Notes under the pieces: generated by a model
Database searches by the model: none
What the model was told of the DNA's origin: nothing
What the model saw: the letters and a program-made list of their open reading frames with translations, nothing else
Program-made: the position numbers and the translations under genes
Source of the DNA: Galeopsis tetrahit
Taxonomy: Eukaryota > Streptophyta > Magnoliopsida > Lamiales > Lamiaceae
Reading direction: 5' to 3'
NCBI GenBank assembly: GCA_963675135.1
Contig: OY776121.1
Location: 82,358,875-82,422,874, forward strand
Length of the DNA stretch: 64,000 nucleotides
Shown: positions 11,640-23,536 of the stretch, piece by piece
Layout: each line of letters starts with the position of its first letter
Numbering within the stretch: position 1 is the stretch's first letter

Positions 11640-13480
11640 CTAATGAAATAGGACCCTGTTTTCATATGAATCAATCAATCGCATGAAACAAACAAGATCC
11701 AAATTCCAAAGTCATTTATTTATTTGAGTACATACTACTACTTTTTAAGGGACATTAATGCTACTCACCTTCCAAAAATAGTCGAATCAACTTCTTCTTC
11801 TTCTTCGTCTCCAGGTCTAAAAGAGGAGAGGAGGAGGAGGATCACTCTTTCACTTGCCGCTTCCCTTAATTCTTCGCCTTTAAATTGCATACAACTTGCA
11901 CAATTAGTTACTAGTGTTGCTTTCTCCTTAGTACTAGCTACTTCTAGTCCCTATTGTAGGCGAGGTGCACATAACTCGACCAAGGCGTGCCTACCACCTT
12001 AGTCGTGGAGAGGCCCACCTTTAACAACAATATTTGAATCTATATTCTTAGTCTTCGAGAGGATACACAACATGTGTTTGGCAGTCTGAAAAAAAATATA
12101 TATATATATATATGGCAGACAACATTATAAACAAACGTTGTACTTTGATTTGACTATAAAAATTAATAAAAAAAATGCTTTTAATCGTCAACCTCTAGTT
12201 TTTCTTTTGTTTCGGTCCTATCATAAAAATCAAAACTATATATATGTCAATAGGTGAGTTACAAAGGACGAGTTAAGAAAAAAAGGAATGAGAAAAAAGT
12301 ATAGTTATACAGTGGAACAGGAGAGTAGTATATATATTCTTCCATTATTTCTCCTCCTCACCCATTTTCTAGTTAAGTGCAAAAGAGATTTATGAGAACA
12401 AGGGATGACAGTGTAATTTAATTAGGAAGGGTGTATCTATTAATGTCGAAAATTAGGGGTGAACTAAATTAGTGGGCGGATATACTAATTTTGGGGGAGT
12501 ATATGTTCGAACTCATCGAATTATTTATTTTACGTGGACTTGCAAGTAATTCTGGTTAAAATTCGAAAAGTTATGAATATTGCTAAAAAATTATTTTTTA
12601 AAGCTATACATCAAATTTAAATTGATTTATAACTAACTACTCATAATTACATTAAAAAAAAGCGATTGAAAAAAGTCATATTGTTTGCATTGTATGATTC
12701 AATTGAAACATATTTTTTATTTGATTTTAATGTGATTGGTAAAAATTCAACTAAACAACTAAAATTATATTTAAAATTTAATTAAATAAACAAATTTGCT
12801 CTAAAATATCATTTTTAAAGTATTGGATAAAGTTTGCTACTTCTATTAAGGCAAATTGCATTAAATAAGCTTTGCTAAAACACGAGGAAATAATTTACAT
12901 TTTTTTGGTGAAAGTCGAGGTCACTAATTTTTAGAATCTTCATTTCTTAATGATATTTTTCTGGTGTAATCTTGTTTTTTTTTTTTTTTTTCAATTTAGT
13001 GCTGCAATGCATTTACTTTTAAAGTCTAAATACATAAATAAATAATTTACAGCTGATTAATTTTCAAAATATGTCCAACAAAAAACATTGCATAAATTGT
13101 CAGGTCTCAAATTTTTGAATCAAGTTTATTTAACTTTCTATTCATAAGTATACATAAAATTATTAGTACAAATATTTAAAAAGTAATACTACTTCAATAT
13201 TCAAGTAAAAAGTGATAGTCACTTTTATTAAAACATTATCACTTTTTCCTTTTTTAATCTGGCTATCATAAAAATCTAAAGTATATATATATATATATAT
13301 GGGTTACAAAGTATCAAATTAAAATACATTGAATTTAGGAAAAGAATGAGATTTTTTTATTAAAACGACTAAAAAAAATAGTTATATAGAAACTGATATT
13401 TTTTTTATGCCAAAAAAAAATTAATGATGTCTAAAAAATTTATGGCCAACTAAGCCTCTGCATCCCATTATTAATTAATG
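11640..13480. other. Intergenic DNA with a diverged direct repeat
   Basis: No gene is seen. Two related blocks, about 12218-12312 and 13262-13385, share ctatcataaaaatc, a (TA)n run, gggttacaaag/gagttacaaag, ggaatgag/agaatgag and atagttata in the same order, so they are diverged direct copies about 1.05 kb apart. A CTT microsatellite lies near 11790-11806 and (AT)n runs near 12097 and 13282. Confidence 0.5.
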
Positions 13481-13489
13481 GGTTTTACT

Positions 13490-14785
13490 ATATGCACCTC
13501 CATTTCGGAGAGATGCACCCTCCTTTTAATTTATTAATTAAATAATAATGTAAAAAATCTAAAATACCCTTTAAAATAAAATATTGTTACTAAATGCACC
13601 CTACTACTATCTACCACCCATTCAACAATTAAGCTCTACAACAGCTGCCACCACTTCCGTCGACACCGCCACAACCACAATCTCATAAAAAAACAAAAAA
13701 AAAATTATAACAACAGTTGCCACCACTTTAGGCCACCGTCGACACCACCACCATAATCAAAAAAAAACTTGGTATCTCAGATTATTTTTTTCGACAAACC
13801 AGTGTCGACCATATACACTCTGGTCGACAACAATTTATTGAGGAAAGTGTATATGGTCGACCTTCAAAGGTCGAATTTTTTTTAATATTTTTTTTAAAAA
13901 TCGACACTGTATTGTCAACTATATACACTTCCGTCGACAACAATTTGTCGACGAAAATGTATATGGTCGACCTTCAAAGGTCGAAAAAATTAAAAAAAAA
14001 ATTCGTGCATTTATTATCGACCATATACACTCTCGTCGACAACAATTTATCTACGAGAGTGTATATGATCGACAATAAATGGTCGAATTTAAAAAAAAGG
14101 AAAAAAAAAACTTACTGTACAAAAAAGGAAAAAAGAAATAAAAAAATTACCCGTGGATGGGGACAGTGACGGAGGCCGCTGCGGATGGGGGCGGTGGCGG
14201 AGGAGGGGCCGCGATGATTGGAGAGAAAAAAAATAAAGGGGGAGGGGGGCGCGATAGGCTGGGGAGAGTGCTACGGCCGGCGTTAGCGGCGAATCGCGGG
14301 GTGGGGGTCGCGCCGGTTAAGAGAGTGAGAGAAGAGAGAGGGGGCGGTCGCTGCATTTTATTTTTTTTACAGATGGACGGGACGGGGCGGGGACGCTATG
14401 GCAGAGGCTGGGGAAAAAATGGAGGGGATGAGTCGCGTCGATGAACTCGAGGGACGGGGGCGGCTGCGCGACCACTAGCAGTGACAATTTTTTTTTTTTT
14501 TTTACAGAAAACGGCCGAGGGCGGGGTGGGGACGAGGGCGGCCGCGTTGGCGGGGGTTGTGAGGGTGGGGGCGAGGTCAGGTGCCGGTGGCGGCGGGGCT
14601 GGTCGAGTGGTTTGAGTAGGGGAAGAGAAGAAGATGAAAATGAAATTAGGGTTTGAAAGGGAGTGTGGGTAGTAATATGAATTTTTTTGAGAGAGGGACA
14701 TTTATGACAATTAAGAAAAATGCATCTATCTTGTAACGATTTTAGGGGGTGCATCTATCGGGGCGTGCATCACTCCGAAATGGTA
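13490..14785. mobile_element. Non-autonomous TIR element with three hairpin modules (family C, copy 1)
   Basis: The left end reads atgcacctccatttcggaga and the right end contains cactccgaaatgg in the inverted sense, giving imperfect terminal inverted repeats around CCATTTCGGAG-GATGCAC. The left arm is AT-rich and holds three hairpin modules (about 13795-14090). The right arm (14155-14660) is extremely G-rich with a poly-T block and gives only low-complexity Gly/Arg translations. Copy 2 at 17602-18271 shares the ends and the ctaaaataccctttaaa block just inside. I found no target duplication or transposase. The superfamily is uncertain; a Mutator-like origin is possible. Confidence 0.6.
13795..14090. 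repeat. Three tandem palindromic hairpin modules
   Basis: Each module has an arm like gtcgaccatatacactctsg, a centre gtcgacaacaattt, and the reverse arm gtgtatatggtcgac. Modules start near 13805, 13914 and 14026, a spacing of about 110 bases. Each could form a stem of roughly 25-30 base pairs. One such module lies in the copy at 17.9 kb and two in the copy at 33 kb. Confidence 0.7.
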
Positions 14786-15499
14786 TAACTATAAGTATAA
14801 GTATAGGAGGCCCAAATGTCTAAAGCCCAATTGTCAAATCTTGGAAAAAATATTGCAAACAGTTTCTTTTCTTCTATCCGAAACCGACTATACGCAAACA
14901 ATAAAAAATATGCAACTAATTGTAATTTAATTTCAACATTATGTAATTTTTTTATATTTAAATTATATTAAATTGTACAATTTTATTATTAAATACTTCT
15001 CCATGTGATTATTTGTATTTTTTTTTTATTGGGACGTTTCAAGATTAGTTGAACTCTCTCAATATGTAAACAATCCAAAAGAATATTAATATCTTCGCAA
15101 CATTATTTTATTTTTAAAATTATCACTCATTTTGGGTCCACATTTTATTTTACACCTCACAAAACCTACTTTACACCTCACTAAATTATTTTATAATATC
15201 CTTAATTTATTTGACCCCACACAATACTAAATTTTCTTTTCTTAAAAAGTGTATCTATCAAATTATTGCAAGTCATTGTGAAACGTAGACAATAATATTT
15301 TACTTAATATTTTTTGTGCCCCAAAAATTTTAATCCTAAATACGCCACCGGGAGTAGTATATATTCTCGTGATCATTCTCAATTGATTTCATTTTTCATC
15401 CTCCACAACCATTCTCTAAATCCGTACTAGCTACTACTAGTTAATGTATACCAAGAGAAAAAACAATAACAATTATCATGCAAGTTCAAAAAATAGCAT

Positions 15500-16304
15500 T
15501 ACTAGTGAAGATAAAAAAGCAAAAATGGTTGGATTTGAGGCTAGGAAGATCACAATTACATTCATGTGAGTTGACGAAGCAATCCGAATCAAGAGAGAGA
15601 AGGATATTCTCATGCAATTTCCGCAGACGAAAATTCCACAGCCCGCAAGCATTAGGAGGCCAATGGAATGCTCATAAAAGAGAGAGGTGTAGCAAGGCAT
15701 TATGCTAATGCTATGGTGACAGCCAATGCTCTACCCGTGATCAAGGGCGGACCCAGGATTAAAATTCAGGACGGGCTACAAACCTAAAATAAATACAGTA
15801 AAAAAAAAAAATTTAATTAAATTACAAAAGATTCAAATTTTGAATCGAAAATTTATTTAAATATTTATAGGATAATTAAAATTTTAATTTATTTAAATAG
15901 TCAAATATGTGTATTTTTTCAAACAATTAAAAAAATGAGTATAGCTTTGTGGCAAAGTGTTTTTTTTTTTAACAAATAGGTCACAAGTTCTATTAGATTG
16001 TAAAGTTTTTTTTTTTTTACTCCTTTCGTCCCTTGTTCGATTTTTATATAAATTTTTAAAGAGTTGATAAAAGTTGGGTGGGCTATAGCTCAGCCACTGT
16101 GATGGTCCGCCCTTGCCCGTGACGCACATATCACTTGGGGTGCAACCGCACTCTCACATACACAAACCATCACAATCTGATGGAAGTGCAATGGTGCACT
16201 GGCTCGGCCTTGCACCCATTGTCGACGATTATGCACAACTTTCAATATGGCCCGAAAGTTTTTGGGTTAATTCTCAACAACTATACCATAATCCAGATAT
16301 GTAG
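15500..16304 (+). pseudogene. Degraded coding fragment of unknown identity, split by a hAT element
   Basis: Removing the hAT insertion (15742-16115) and one copy of its 8-bp target duplication joins a reading frame that runs MLIKERGVARHYANAMVTAN before the insertion and THISLGVQPHSHIHKPSQSD after it, continuing to a stop at about 16304. Further upstream, frames near 15520-15660 look coding-like (for example KREKDILMQFPQTKIPQP) but are broken by a stop and frame changes. I do not recognise the family. The composition is less biased than the surrounding DNA, which supports a decayed gene rather than chance. Confidence 0.35.
15742..16115. mobile_element. hAT-type MITE with 8-bp target duplication
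   Basis: The ends are a perfect 12-bp inverted repeat, CAAGGGCGGACC at 15742-15753 and GGTCCGCCCTTG at 16104-16115. They are flanked by CCCGTGAT (15734-15741) and CCCGTGAC (16116-16123), an 8-bp duplication with one change. End sequence and duplication length are those of hAT elements. At 374 bp it lacks a transposase. A related left end, CAGGGGCGGACC, occurs at 32336-32347. Confidence 0.85.
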
Positions 16305-16309
16305 TTTGA

Positions 16310-16358
16310 TTTGAATTTTAAGCTTTAATCAATTTGTTTCGCTAATACTATATCGTCA

Positions 16359-16394
<36 letters not shown>

Positions 16395-17600
16395 TCAAGT
16401 TATTATAGAAGTAAGATTTGCTTCTATGTAAAGGTCACGGTCTGAAGTAATAAGAAGCAAGTTCATCATTTTTCAATTTTTTAATTATTTATTATTTTAA
16501 AGAGGTTGAATTTTTTATTTAAGTTAGTTTGCGTAAAAAATAAAAGGGAACATTGTTCTGGGACGAAAGGAGTATATATTTTGATAAAACTTATGTGAAA
16601 TGATCTCACAATTAGACATATCACAAATTAACATGCATCCCTTCCAAATTATTAAAACGTCTTACTCAAATTATATTGCTTTTTACGATGAGACGATATC
16701 CCTCTATACTTTTTACTGACATTGAAACATTGAGGAACGAGGCTGGAATTCATTACTAGTCCAGTATTCTTAATGGTGGTTGTATGTATCAATTAAAACA
16801 AGCTACCTATGGTGGACCTTCATATGATTTAAAAATAATGCAGGAGGATATATTGACTCGAGGACCTGTTTATAAACTTTATACCAATGTTGGCTCCAGA
16901 AACACTTCTAACTTTACTTCTTTTAATCATAGCTACACACCACTCTCACTTTTATAGTCAACAAGGAGTTTATATCACAAGTCATCTTTTATTTTGCCCT
17001 GACTTTAGTTTTTTTATTTCACTCCCACTTGAACACCCGGCCCTCTTGTTCGGCTCAGTCAATTTCACCACTTCTGTAAATTACAATTTCAAATATGAGT
17101 CTCCAAGTGATTTACGGCGAAGTGAGGACCGAGGTCTATACCATTCTCTTTTTTTCGCTGAGCCCATCATTTCAATACATTTGTTGTGCCATTTTATATA
17201 TCAAGACACATTTATCCAACAATATTTTGTGTTACGTACTCCTTTATTATTTGTAGTCGTTGTCTGGTGAATTGAAGGTTGTGTGTTATAGCAGACTTTT
17301 CTTCTCTTTTAGATGGCTCTATTGGTACCCCTCAACCTCAATTTCTAAATCTAATTATCACAACTTTGAAAATGTATTTATTTTATATCCCAAGTCATTA
17401 ACGAATTTGGGCCGGGCCGAAAAAATCATCAGTTAGGCCGAAGGTTTAAAAAGCCCGAAATTGTTTTGGATAAAAAAGAAACTAAGAAAAAAAATAAAAG
17501 TAATTAATTGACATGTTACATGACTAAATTGAGCTTAATAATTTAATTACATAAGTGAAAAAAAGTAAGAATGAAAAAAAAAAGAAAAAGAGAAAAATGT
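16310..17600. other. Intergenic DNA, no gene supported
   Basis: A (TA)n run lies at about 16363-16394. A 127-codon frame at 16887-17270 on the plus strand begins with a hydrophobic stretch, but it has no family resemblance or conserved motif and is rejected as a gene. The rest is AT-rich sequence without visible repeats. Confidence 0.5.
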
Positions 17601-17601
17601 A

Positions 17602-18271
17602 ATTTGCACCTCCAACTTGGTTAAGGATACTCCCCTTACAATTTATTAATTTAATAATGATATAAAAAATCTAAAATACCCTTTAAATAAAATAATACTG
17701 CTCCCTACAACTATCTACACTCTCCTTTCAATATTTAAATCCTAATTCTAATTGAAGCCGCCACTACCTACTTACGGCAGCCGCCACCACCACTTACACT
17801 ACCTACTTACAGCCGCCGCCATCACCACTTACAGCCTCCAACATCATTCAAACCAAAAAGTAAATTAATCAGAAATTTAAAAAAAAAAAAAAAAAAAACT
17901 TTAAAATTTCATTATTATTTTTTTATAATTTTCGACACACCAGGGTCGACCATATACACCCTCGTTGACAAGAGTGTATATGATCAAACATGATGTGTCA
18001 AAAAAAAAGCCTGGGTTTGTGCAGCGTGTGCAGCGCGCAAGGGGTGTGGGGTGGGCGGTGAGTGGGTGGATGGGAGGAGGAAGAAACAGAAGAAAAAAAA
18101 TGCTGAAAGGGAGAGGGACGGCGGATGGTTAGGGGTGGTAAATGAGAGAAATGAGTTCTAGGGTTATAAATTAGGTTTTGGGGGGAATGTGCTTAGTAAG
18201 TGTATTTTGTAGATAAAAGGGTATTTAGTACAATTTGGAAAGTGTATCTTAATGAAGCTGGAGGTGCAAAT
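17602..18271. mobile_element. Non-autonomous TIR element with one hairpin module (family C, copy 2)
   Basis: The terminal inverted repeats are ATTTGCACCTCCAACTT at the left and, on the opposite strand at the right, ATTTGCACCTCCAGCTT (16 of 17 identical). Just inside the left end it shares ctaaaataccctttaaa with copy 1. A single GTCGAC-type hairpin sits at about 17945-17990, partly decayed. The right arm is G-rich, as in copy 1 but shorter. No clear target duplication is visible. Confidence 0.65.
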
Positions 18272-18607
18272 AGACGTAGCCAACAAAAAGTAGCCCATTT
18301 CACAATCAAAACTATCGGCCCAGTTAAGAAATAAAAACTACCAGCCCACTTGAGAAAAAAATAAGATGAACAAAAAATCTTAGTCAAGAAACTAGGTTCT
18401 TAAAATTAAAAGACAATTCCTTTTTAGTTTCATTCCACTAAAACCAAGTTAATTTCCAAACATTTGGTGGAATCAAACTCACAGATTTTTAATATAAATT
18501 ATATAATACAATCACAAAGAAAAGTTTGACAGTGTAATAAGAAAATGACGGATTGCTATTAATTAATATGTTGAACAAACATACAATAAGCAGGGCTAGA
18601 CTCACAG

Positions 18608-19795
18608 TCACAGATTACAAGAAGACTCGATGACTTCAGTTCCTATGACGGATACATGTTTCACCTCTCTTTTACCCTTGACTGCAACTGTTTTCCCATA
18701 TACAACTCCAACTTCATCTAAATAAGGAGCAACAAACCTCCTAAAGAATTCCCAGTTTGCCAAACTACGCATTGCTGTAAAACTAGGCCAGTCTGAGATC
18801 AAATTCTTAGTTTCCAAGACTCGTAAAACTTGCAGTCTCGGCTTAAACCAATTCTCGATGCTGTGACCGAGGGCTCTAGGGTTGTTAATGATACACGAAA
18901 AATCATACTTTCCAGTACCAACCACAACTTCTTTTATCCTCCTTATCTTCTTCTCTGATACTAAAAACACAGTTGGTACTTGCCTAAACGCTCTCAATAT
19001 GTCTACTTCAGAAAATCCTAAATCTCGAAAAGTTCGTAATTTCATCTCCCAAGTCTTGTGGGTCATCGAATTAACTACCCGAACAGCATGGACAAACATT
19101 TTTGAACCCCTTCTCACCCCCATTGCATCCGCCTTATCTACACTTTTCTTTATCCTGTGTGGCTCAGTTAAAAGAAACCTGGGAAAATTATACATAAGCC
19201 TAACAATCTGCTGCAGAGGTATCCCGCAGCCCATCAAGAATTCAACATTAGGATTCATTCTCTTTACCAAATTACATGATAGGAACCAGTTAGAAATCCT
19301 TACCAACTTACCTACTTCATTATCTGATCCTACGAAACCTTTTAACAAGGATAATGAATGAAGAATAGCATTCTTGCCTCGTTTCAGAATCCACGGATTA
19401 TTTGCTATCCACTCTGACAGCTCATTTTCTGAGTAGCCCAAGCCTTGTAGGATTTTGAATTTGGGCTTAATGGTTGTCTCAAGACTGGATAACAGAAGCC
19501 GAGGTCTGCATTTCACTATCTTCTCCATTTGGGACATCGAAAAGCCACTCTCTTTCAGGAAATAAATTATTGATTCGGATTTTTCAGTATTTTTCAGATT
19601 AATTAGAGCTGAGGCGGCTTTAGAAACAGTTTTGGGAGAGAAATTGTGTTTCTGCAGCAACGATTCAACCGCTGTTGGGGTTTTTAAAGGTTGTTTTTCG
19701 GTAGAGGTAGAGAAAGCTACATGGAATTCGCACAAAACATACGAATTCTTCGAGAATAGATCGATATACTTTCTACGCACATATACAGATATCAT
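18608..19795 (-). CDS. mTERF family protein, single exon, 395 aa
   Basis: An uninterrupted frame on the minus strand encodes 395 residues. The first 40 or so residues are basic and hydroxylated with no acidic run until TEK, consistent with a mitochondrial or plastid transit peptide. From about residue 45 the protein is built of degenerate helical mTERF repeats with the recurring xxPxxL pattern, for example KCRPRLLLSS, ANNPWILKRG, YNFPRFLLTE, RQVPTVFLVS and NNPRALGHSI. The ending is close to the usual plant organisation of this family. Plant mTERFs act in organelles, mostly in transcription termination or RNA processing; the specific role of this member cannot be read from sequence. The gene is intronless in its coding part, as is usual for this plant clade. 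A GT splice donor candidate (cgcag|gtaagtga) sits upstream at about 19855, so a 5' intron, and possibly a different N-terminus, cannot be excluded. Confidence 0.85.
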   Translation of the reverse strand: MISVYVRRKYIDLFSKNSYVLCEFHVAFSTSTEKQPLKTPTAVESLLQKHNFSPKTVSKAASALINLKNTEKSESIIYFLKESGFSMSQMEKIVKCRPRLLLSSLETTIKPKFKILQGLGYSENELSEWIANNPWILKRGKNAILHSLSLLKGFVGSDNEVGKLVRISNWFLSCNLVKRMNPNVEFLMGCGIPLQQIVRLMYNFPRFLLTEPHRIKKSVDKADAMGVRRGSKMFVHAVRVVNSMTHKTWEMKLRTFRDLGFSEVDILRAFRQVPTVFLVSEKKIRRIKEVVVGTGKYDFSCIINNPRALGHSIENWFKPRLQVLRVLETKNLISDWPSFTAMRSLANWEFFRRFVAPYLDEVGVVYGKTVAVKGKREVKHVSVIGTEVIESSCNL

Positions 19796-19946
19796 GATGA
19801 GGAAATTGCAAATATGTATACAAATGATGCAACTTTAGCAAGAAAGTCACTTACCTGCGAAATGAAGAAGGGAACGCGAATCCCTCTCAGCAAGAATTTG
19901 ATTGCAAAATCGGGAATTTTGACCGGGTAGGCGGGAATGCAAGCCC

Positions 19947-19975
19947 TTTCGATTTAGGGCTTAGGGTTCTTCACA
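19947..19975 (-). promoter_or_regulatory. Telo-box-like motif upstream of the mTERF gene
   Basis: Read on the minus strand the sequence contains AACCCTAAGCCCTAAATC, two overlapping copies of the plant telo-box core (AACCCTAA), about 150-180 bases before the mTERF start codon. Telo-boxes are known in promoters of plant translation and organelle-biogenesis genes. Function here is inferred from motif and position only. Confidence 0.35.
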
Positions 19976-20506
19976 TTAACCCACATTAAGGCCATTTATC
20001 AGGTTCACTAAAAATAGACCAATCGATTCAGTTCAGGGTTTTAAAGGCTAACCAAAACAATTGACTTAAATTGACTAATCTACATGTAAGTATGATTTTT
20101 ATTTAAACGGATCAAAAAAAACAAATTGACTTATTAATTTTAAACGAGGGAGTATCTAATGAGACTTTTTAATTTGAACCGAGGATGTAACTATTTCTTC
20201 TCTATCCGAAATTTAAAAAGTTTCAAGACATACCATCTGATGTTATTGAATTTGACCAAAGATAGGGGGGACTAAAATGCAAATGTAACAAATCAGACAT
20301 TCTTCAACAAAAGGAAGTTTCATATATATTAGTATCACAAAAGCTCATAACACCACAGCATTGCACCAAAAGAGGCATTTTATTTAGCCCAGAATTTAAA
20401 CACCACTTAACAAACTTGCAAAATATCTTAACATAACTTCACACAACATCAAGAAGATATTATTTAATAGCATAAGAAGCAACTCGAAAAAGTTGGGTTT
20501 TCAATC

Positions 20507-22815
20507 TCATTCTTCGCCATGGCCTATCAGGGTCAAGAGCATTTTCTCGTAATCTCCACTGGTGTCCTTAGCAATGGCTTTGTCGAGTGGCACACTGTTC
20601 CTCTTCTGATACAAATCTTTAATAATCACCATGTCAACCTCAGCCCTTGTGACGACGACTCTGGTGAGGGCCCCTTCATCAGTGCCTAGCTTGTTGATTC
20701 CAAGACGAAGAACCTTTTCAAAGTACTTCTCTGGAGTAATCAAACACTTTGCAGTGGCTCTTAGTAGAGCAAGGAACTCGTCTTTAGGGTCAGCTTTCAA
20801 ATCCTGCAAAGTTGTAATGTAGTATAAAACAAGCAATCTAAGTTGTTTAAGATAATGATTTAATGCTAAATCTCGAAAAATGGATGCACTCCGATGTCAT
20901 ATTTTATTTCATAACCACATAAACGTGCATGATAATATGAGATCATTATCGAGTGGTGTATATGGTTGAGTGAAAAACGAGACTGAAATTAGATAAGAAC
21001 TTGTAAGATAAATCAGGTTAATTGTAAAACTAGTCCCATATGAAAAAACCAATTCGCAAAATGTCATTTTGTGACTACTTTTAGTCCCATTCGATATTTT
21101 CTTCAAGTTTAATGACAGAAGTTGCATGCCGTTAGGGTTTATTGTAAAACTAGTGACATATGAATTATCCGTTGGACCAAAAGTACAGTAGAAAAATTAT
21201 TGTGGGACTTGTTTTGCAATTAATCCAAGATAAATCACATAGTGTAGCTGACATACCTTGTTGATATCATTTCCAAACTCATTTTTGTATTGATTCAACG
21301 TTGCATTGACTTGTGCTTTACTTCTTGTGGTCAAAATTCTAATAACATCATCACAAGCGTAATCCTTCTCGCTGATTTTCTGATGCAGAATTTTAGCTTC
21401 CGATTTAGCCAGAGTTAGGTTCACATCATCTCCCCCATAACGATATGAACTCACTAGGGGCAACAACAGCTGAAATTCAAACAATCATATTAACCTTTGT
21501 TAAAGAAAACAATACACACATAAACAAATTATTCAAGTTACCTTGCGAAAGTCTCCAGTTGTGTGATAAGCAACATCCTCCTCAAGAGATTTTTTAAAAC
21601 GAGCATGATAAGCCTCCCTAGCAAGAAGCAATTCTTTAGGAGACCTAGTACAAGCTATCTCCACTAGAATTTGATTGCTTGATGTCCACTTCTTCGTAGC
21701 TTCATTAGCTAAATACGCATCACGCTCTGGAGGGTCGAGCGTCCAGAGCATTACAACTCTCTGATGCAAAACAAGAAATGGAAATATGTTACTCTTTCGA
21801 AAATCTAATCAACTTAAAGTTTCAAGCAATAGCAATTAACAACGATAATAGAAAACAAAATGCTTGATCACAACCTCAAAGTCTTGTGTCAGTTCCTTAT
21901 CTAAGGCTTTGAGAAGATCTTCTCCATAAGTCTCTGCATAAATCTTCCTAATCAACTTCCTCTGGCTCGCACTTCTGTGGCCCAAAATAGATATGATCAA
22001 GCCCTCATTGGTTCCCCATCCTACAAATAAGTCACACATTTGAAAATAACATTGAGAAAAAACGACCATACAATCAAATACACGTAACATATAAGAAAAT
22101 GATGTAGAGCAAGTATGATTGAGCAAGAAACACAACACTTAGAAACAACGATGGGACAATCATATATATATAGGTTACAACATACACATAATAAAATAAT
22201 ATTGAGTGCAAACACAACACTTGGAACAGACAACGATCAGACAATCAAGCACGAGTTACATATAAAAAAATAACAACGAGGGTGGGCATGATCGAGCAAC
22301 TACAATGTTAGATCCATCACAGTTTTTCTATGAATTTAGGTTTGCAGAACTTTAATCGCCAATCAAATCAGGCAGGAATCGAGATAACTATCAAGATCTA
22401 TCTAACAAAAAGTTTGATCAAATGTATACATCTTTTGCTTTCTCTCTGCAATCCATCTAACCAAGACCACATACTTCACAATGAATCACAACATACAAAT
22501 GATCAAAAGGATTATATGCAGAATTTAAACAAGAAAAACACAAAACATGATTCAACTTCTGTTATTGACCGATCATCGCATTTTCTTATAGATCAAAGCA
22601 ACAAACGAATGATCCTTGCATAAAACTGAAAATCTCAATATCAAGATGAGTAAGACTGAAGAAAGATGATGAAATGAGTCAATCTAAGGATGATATTACA
22701 ATTCAAGAAATAACAAAAGGGATCTAAATCGATCGGAACCTGAAAATGCTTTTCGGAGTTGCTCACAGTCTTCGGCGACGGAGGGAACTTGAGCTGGAAC
22801 ACAGAGAGTCGACAT
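20507..22815 (-). CDS. Annexin, 5 exons, 316 aa
   Basis: Minus-strand exons: 22740-22815, 21875-22020, 21542-21760, 21257-21469 and 20507-20803, with GT-AG borders and consistent phases, giving 316 residues, the usual plant annexin length. Repeat 1 carries the calcium-binding type GWGTNEG (26-32) and the conserved His40 in ILGHRSA. Repeat 4 carries KLGTDEG (256-262). The middle repeats lack a clear GxGT loop, as is usual for plant annexins. There is no signal peptide. Plant annexins are soluble proteins that bind acidic phospholipid membranes in a calcium-dependent way and are linked to secretion, stress signalling and ion transport. The sequence resembles the annexin D1/D2 group, but I cannot name the orthologue. 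The start ATG lies shortly after a TATA box at about 22891. A relic copy of the 3' flank and last intron is at 6.3 and 10.4 kb. Confidence 0.92.
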
Positions 22816-22889
22816 TGTTTCGTGATTTCGGTATGAAAGAGTGTCAATGATTTGTATGAGGCGCTCCGATTATATTGACACAGATGTGT

Positions 22890-22904
22890 GTATGTCTTTT
22901 TATA
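22890..22904 (-). promoter_or_regulatory. Likely TATA box of the annexin gene
   Basis: Minus-strand TTATAAAAAGACATA lies about 75-90 bases before the annexin start codon at 22815, which would place transcription start near 22860 and give a short leader. Motif and position are seen; function is inferred. Confidence 0.5.
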
Positions 22905-23536
22905 ACAAGAAAATCTTGAGCCAAGGGTATTATCTGAATAATAATTAAAAAAAAAAAAAAAAACTCCAAATTCTCATATACTATATTTTTTTCAATTTCA
23001 CGCATTCATTATCACTTATTTATTTAAATTGTTATCATTTTATTAATAAATAATAAATTTTATTTACAAATAAATCACATATTTCATCTCATTTTCAACA
23101 TATCTACTTTATAAATAAAATAATCAATATTCATAAGAACTCGTATATATACAAATTGACATGCTATGTGTGTTCAGTTCTATTTTTGAGTCCACAAATA
23201 ATATGTTTATTCTATTTAAATAGTTAATCTTTTTTAATATTTTTTCTACTTTATTAACAAAATTAAGTATCTACCCAACAATATTTTTTACTTGTTATTC
23301 CACAATTTTTTTTATAATTAATTTTTTTTAAATGTATAAAAAGAGTGAACACACTTAAATTTGAACGGAGAGAGTAGTGTATTACAATTATTTATACACT
23401 TATCATAGTAGTTTATTTCACAATTATTTTATAATATTTGTATTAAAATATATTCATCAACCCTCCATTTACCACATTTCTCCTTCGAAAAAATCTGATT
23501 AAAATTTTGTGGGAATGAGGGAGTATAAATTATTTA

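Noticed and set aside
14147..14754. Several Pro- or Gly-rich frames on both strands
   Set aside because: Low-complexity G-rich arm of a transposon; no motif or splice context.
16887..17270. 127-codon plus-strand frame with hydrophobic start
   Set aside because: No family resemblance, no promoter or splice signals, AT-rich background.
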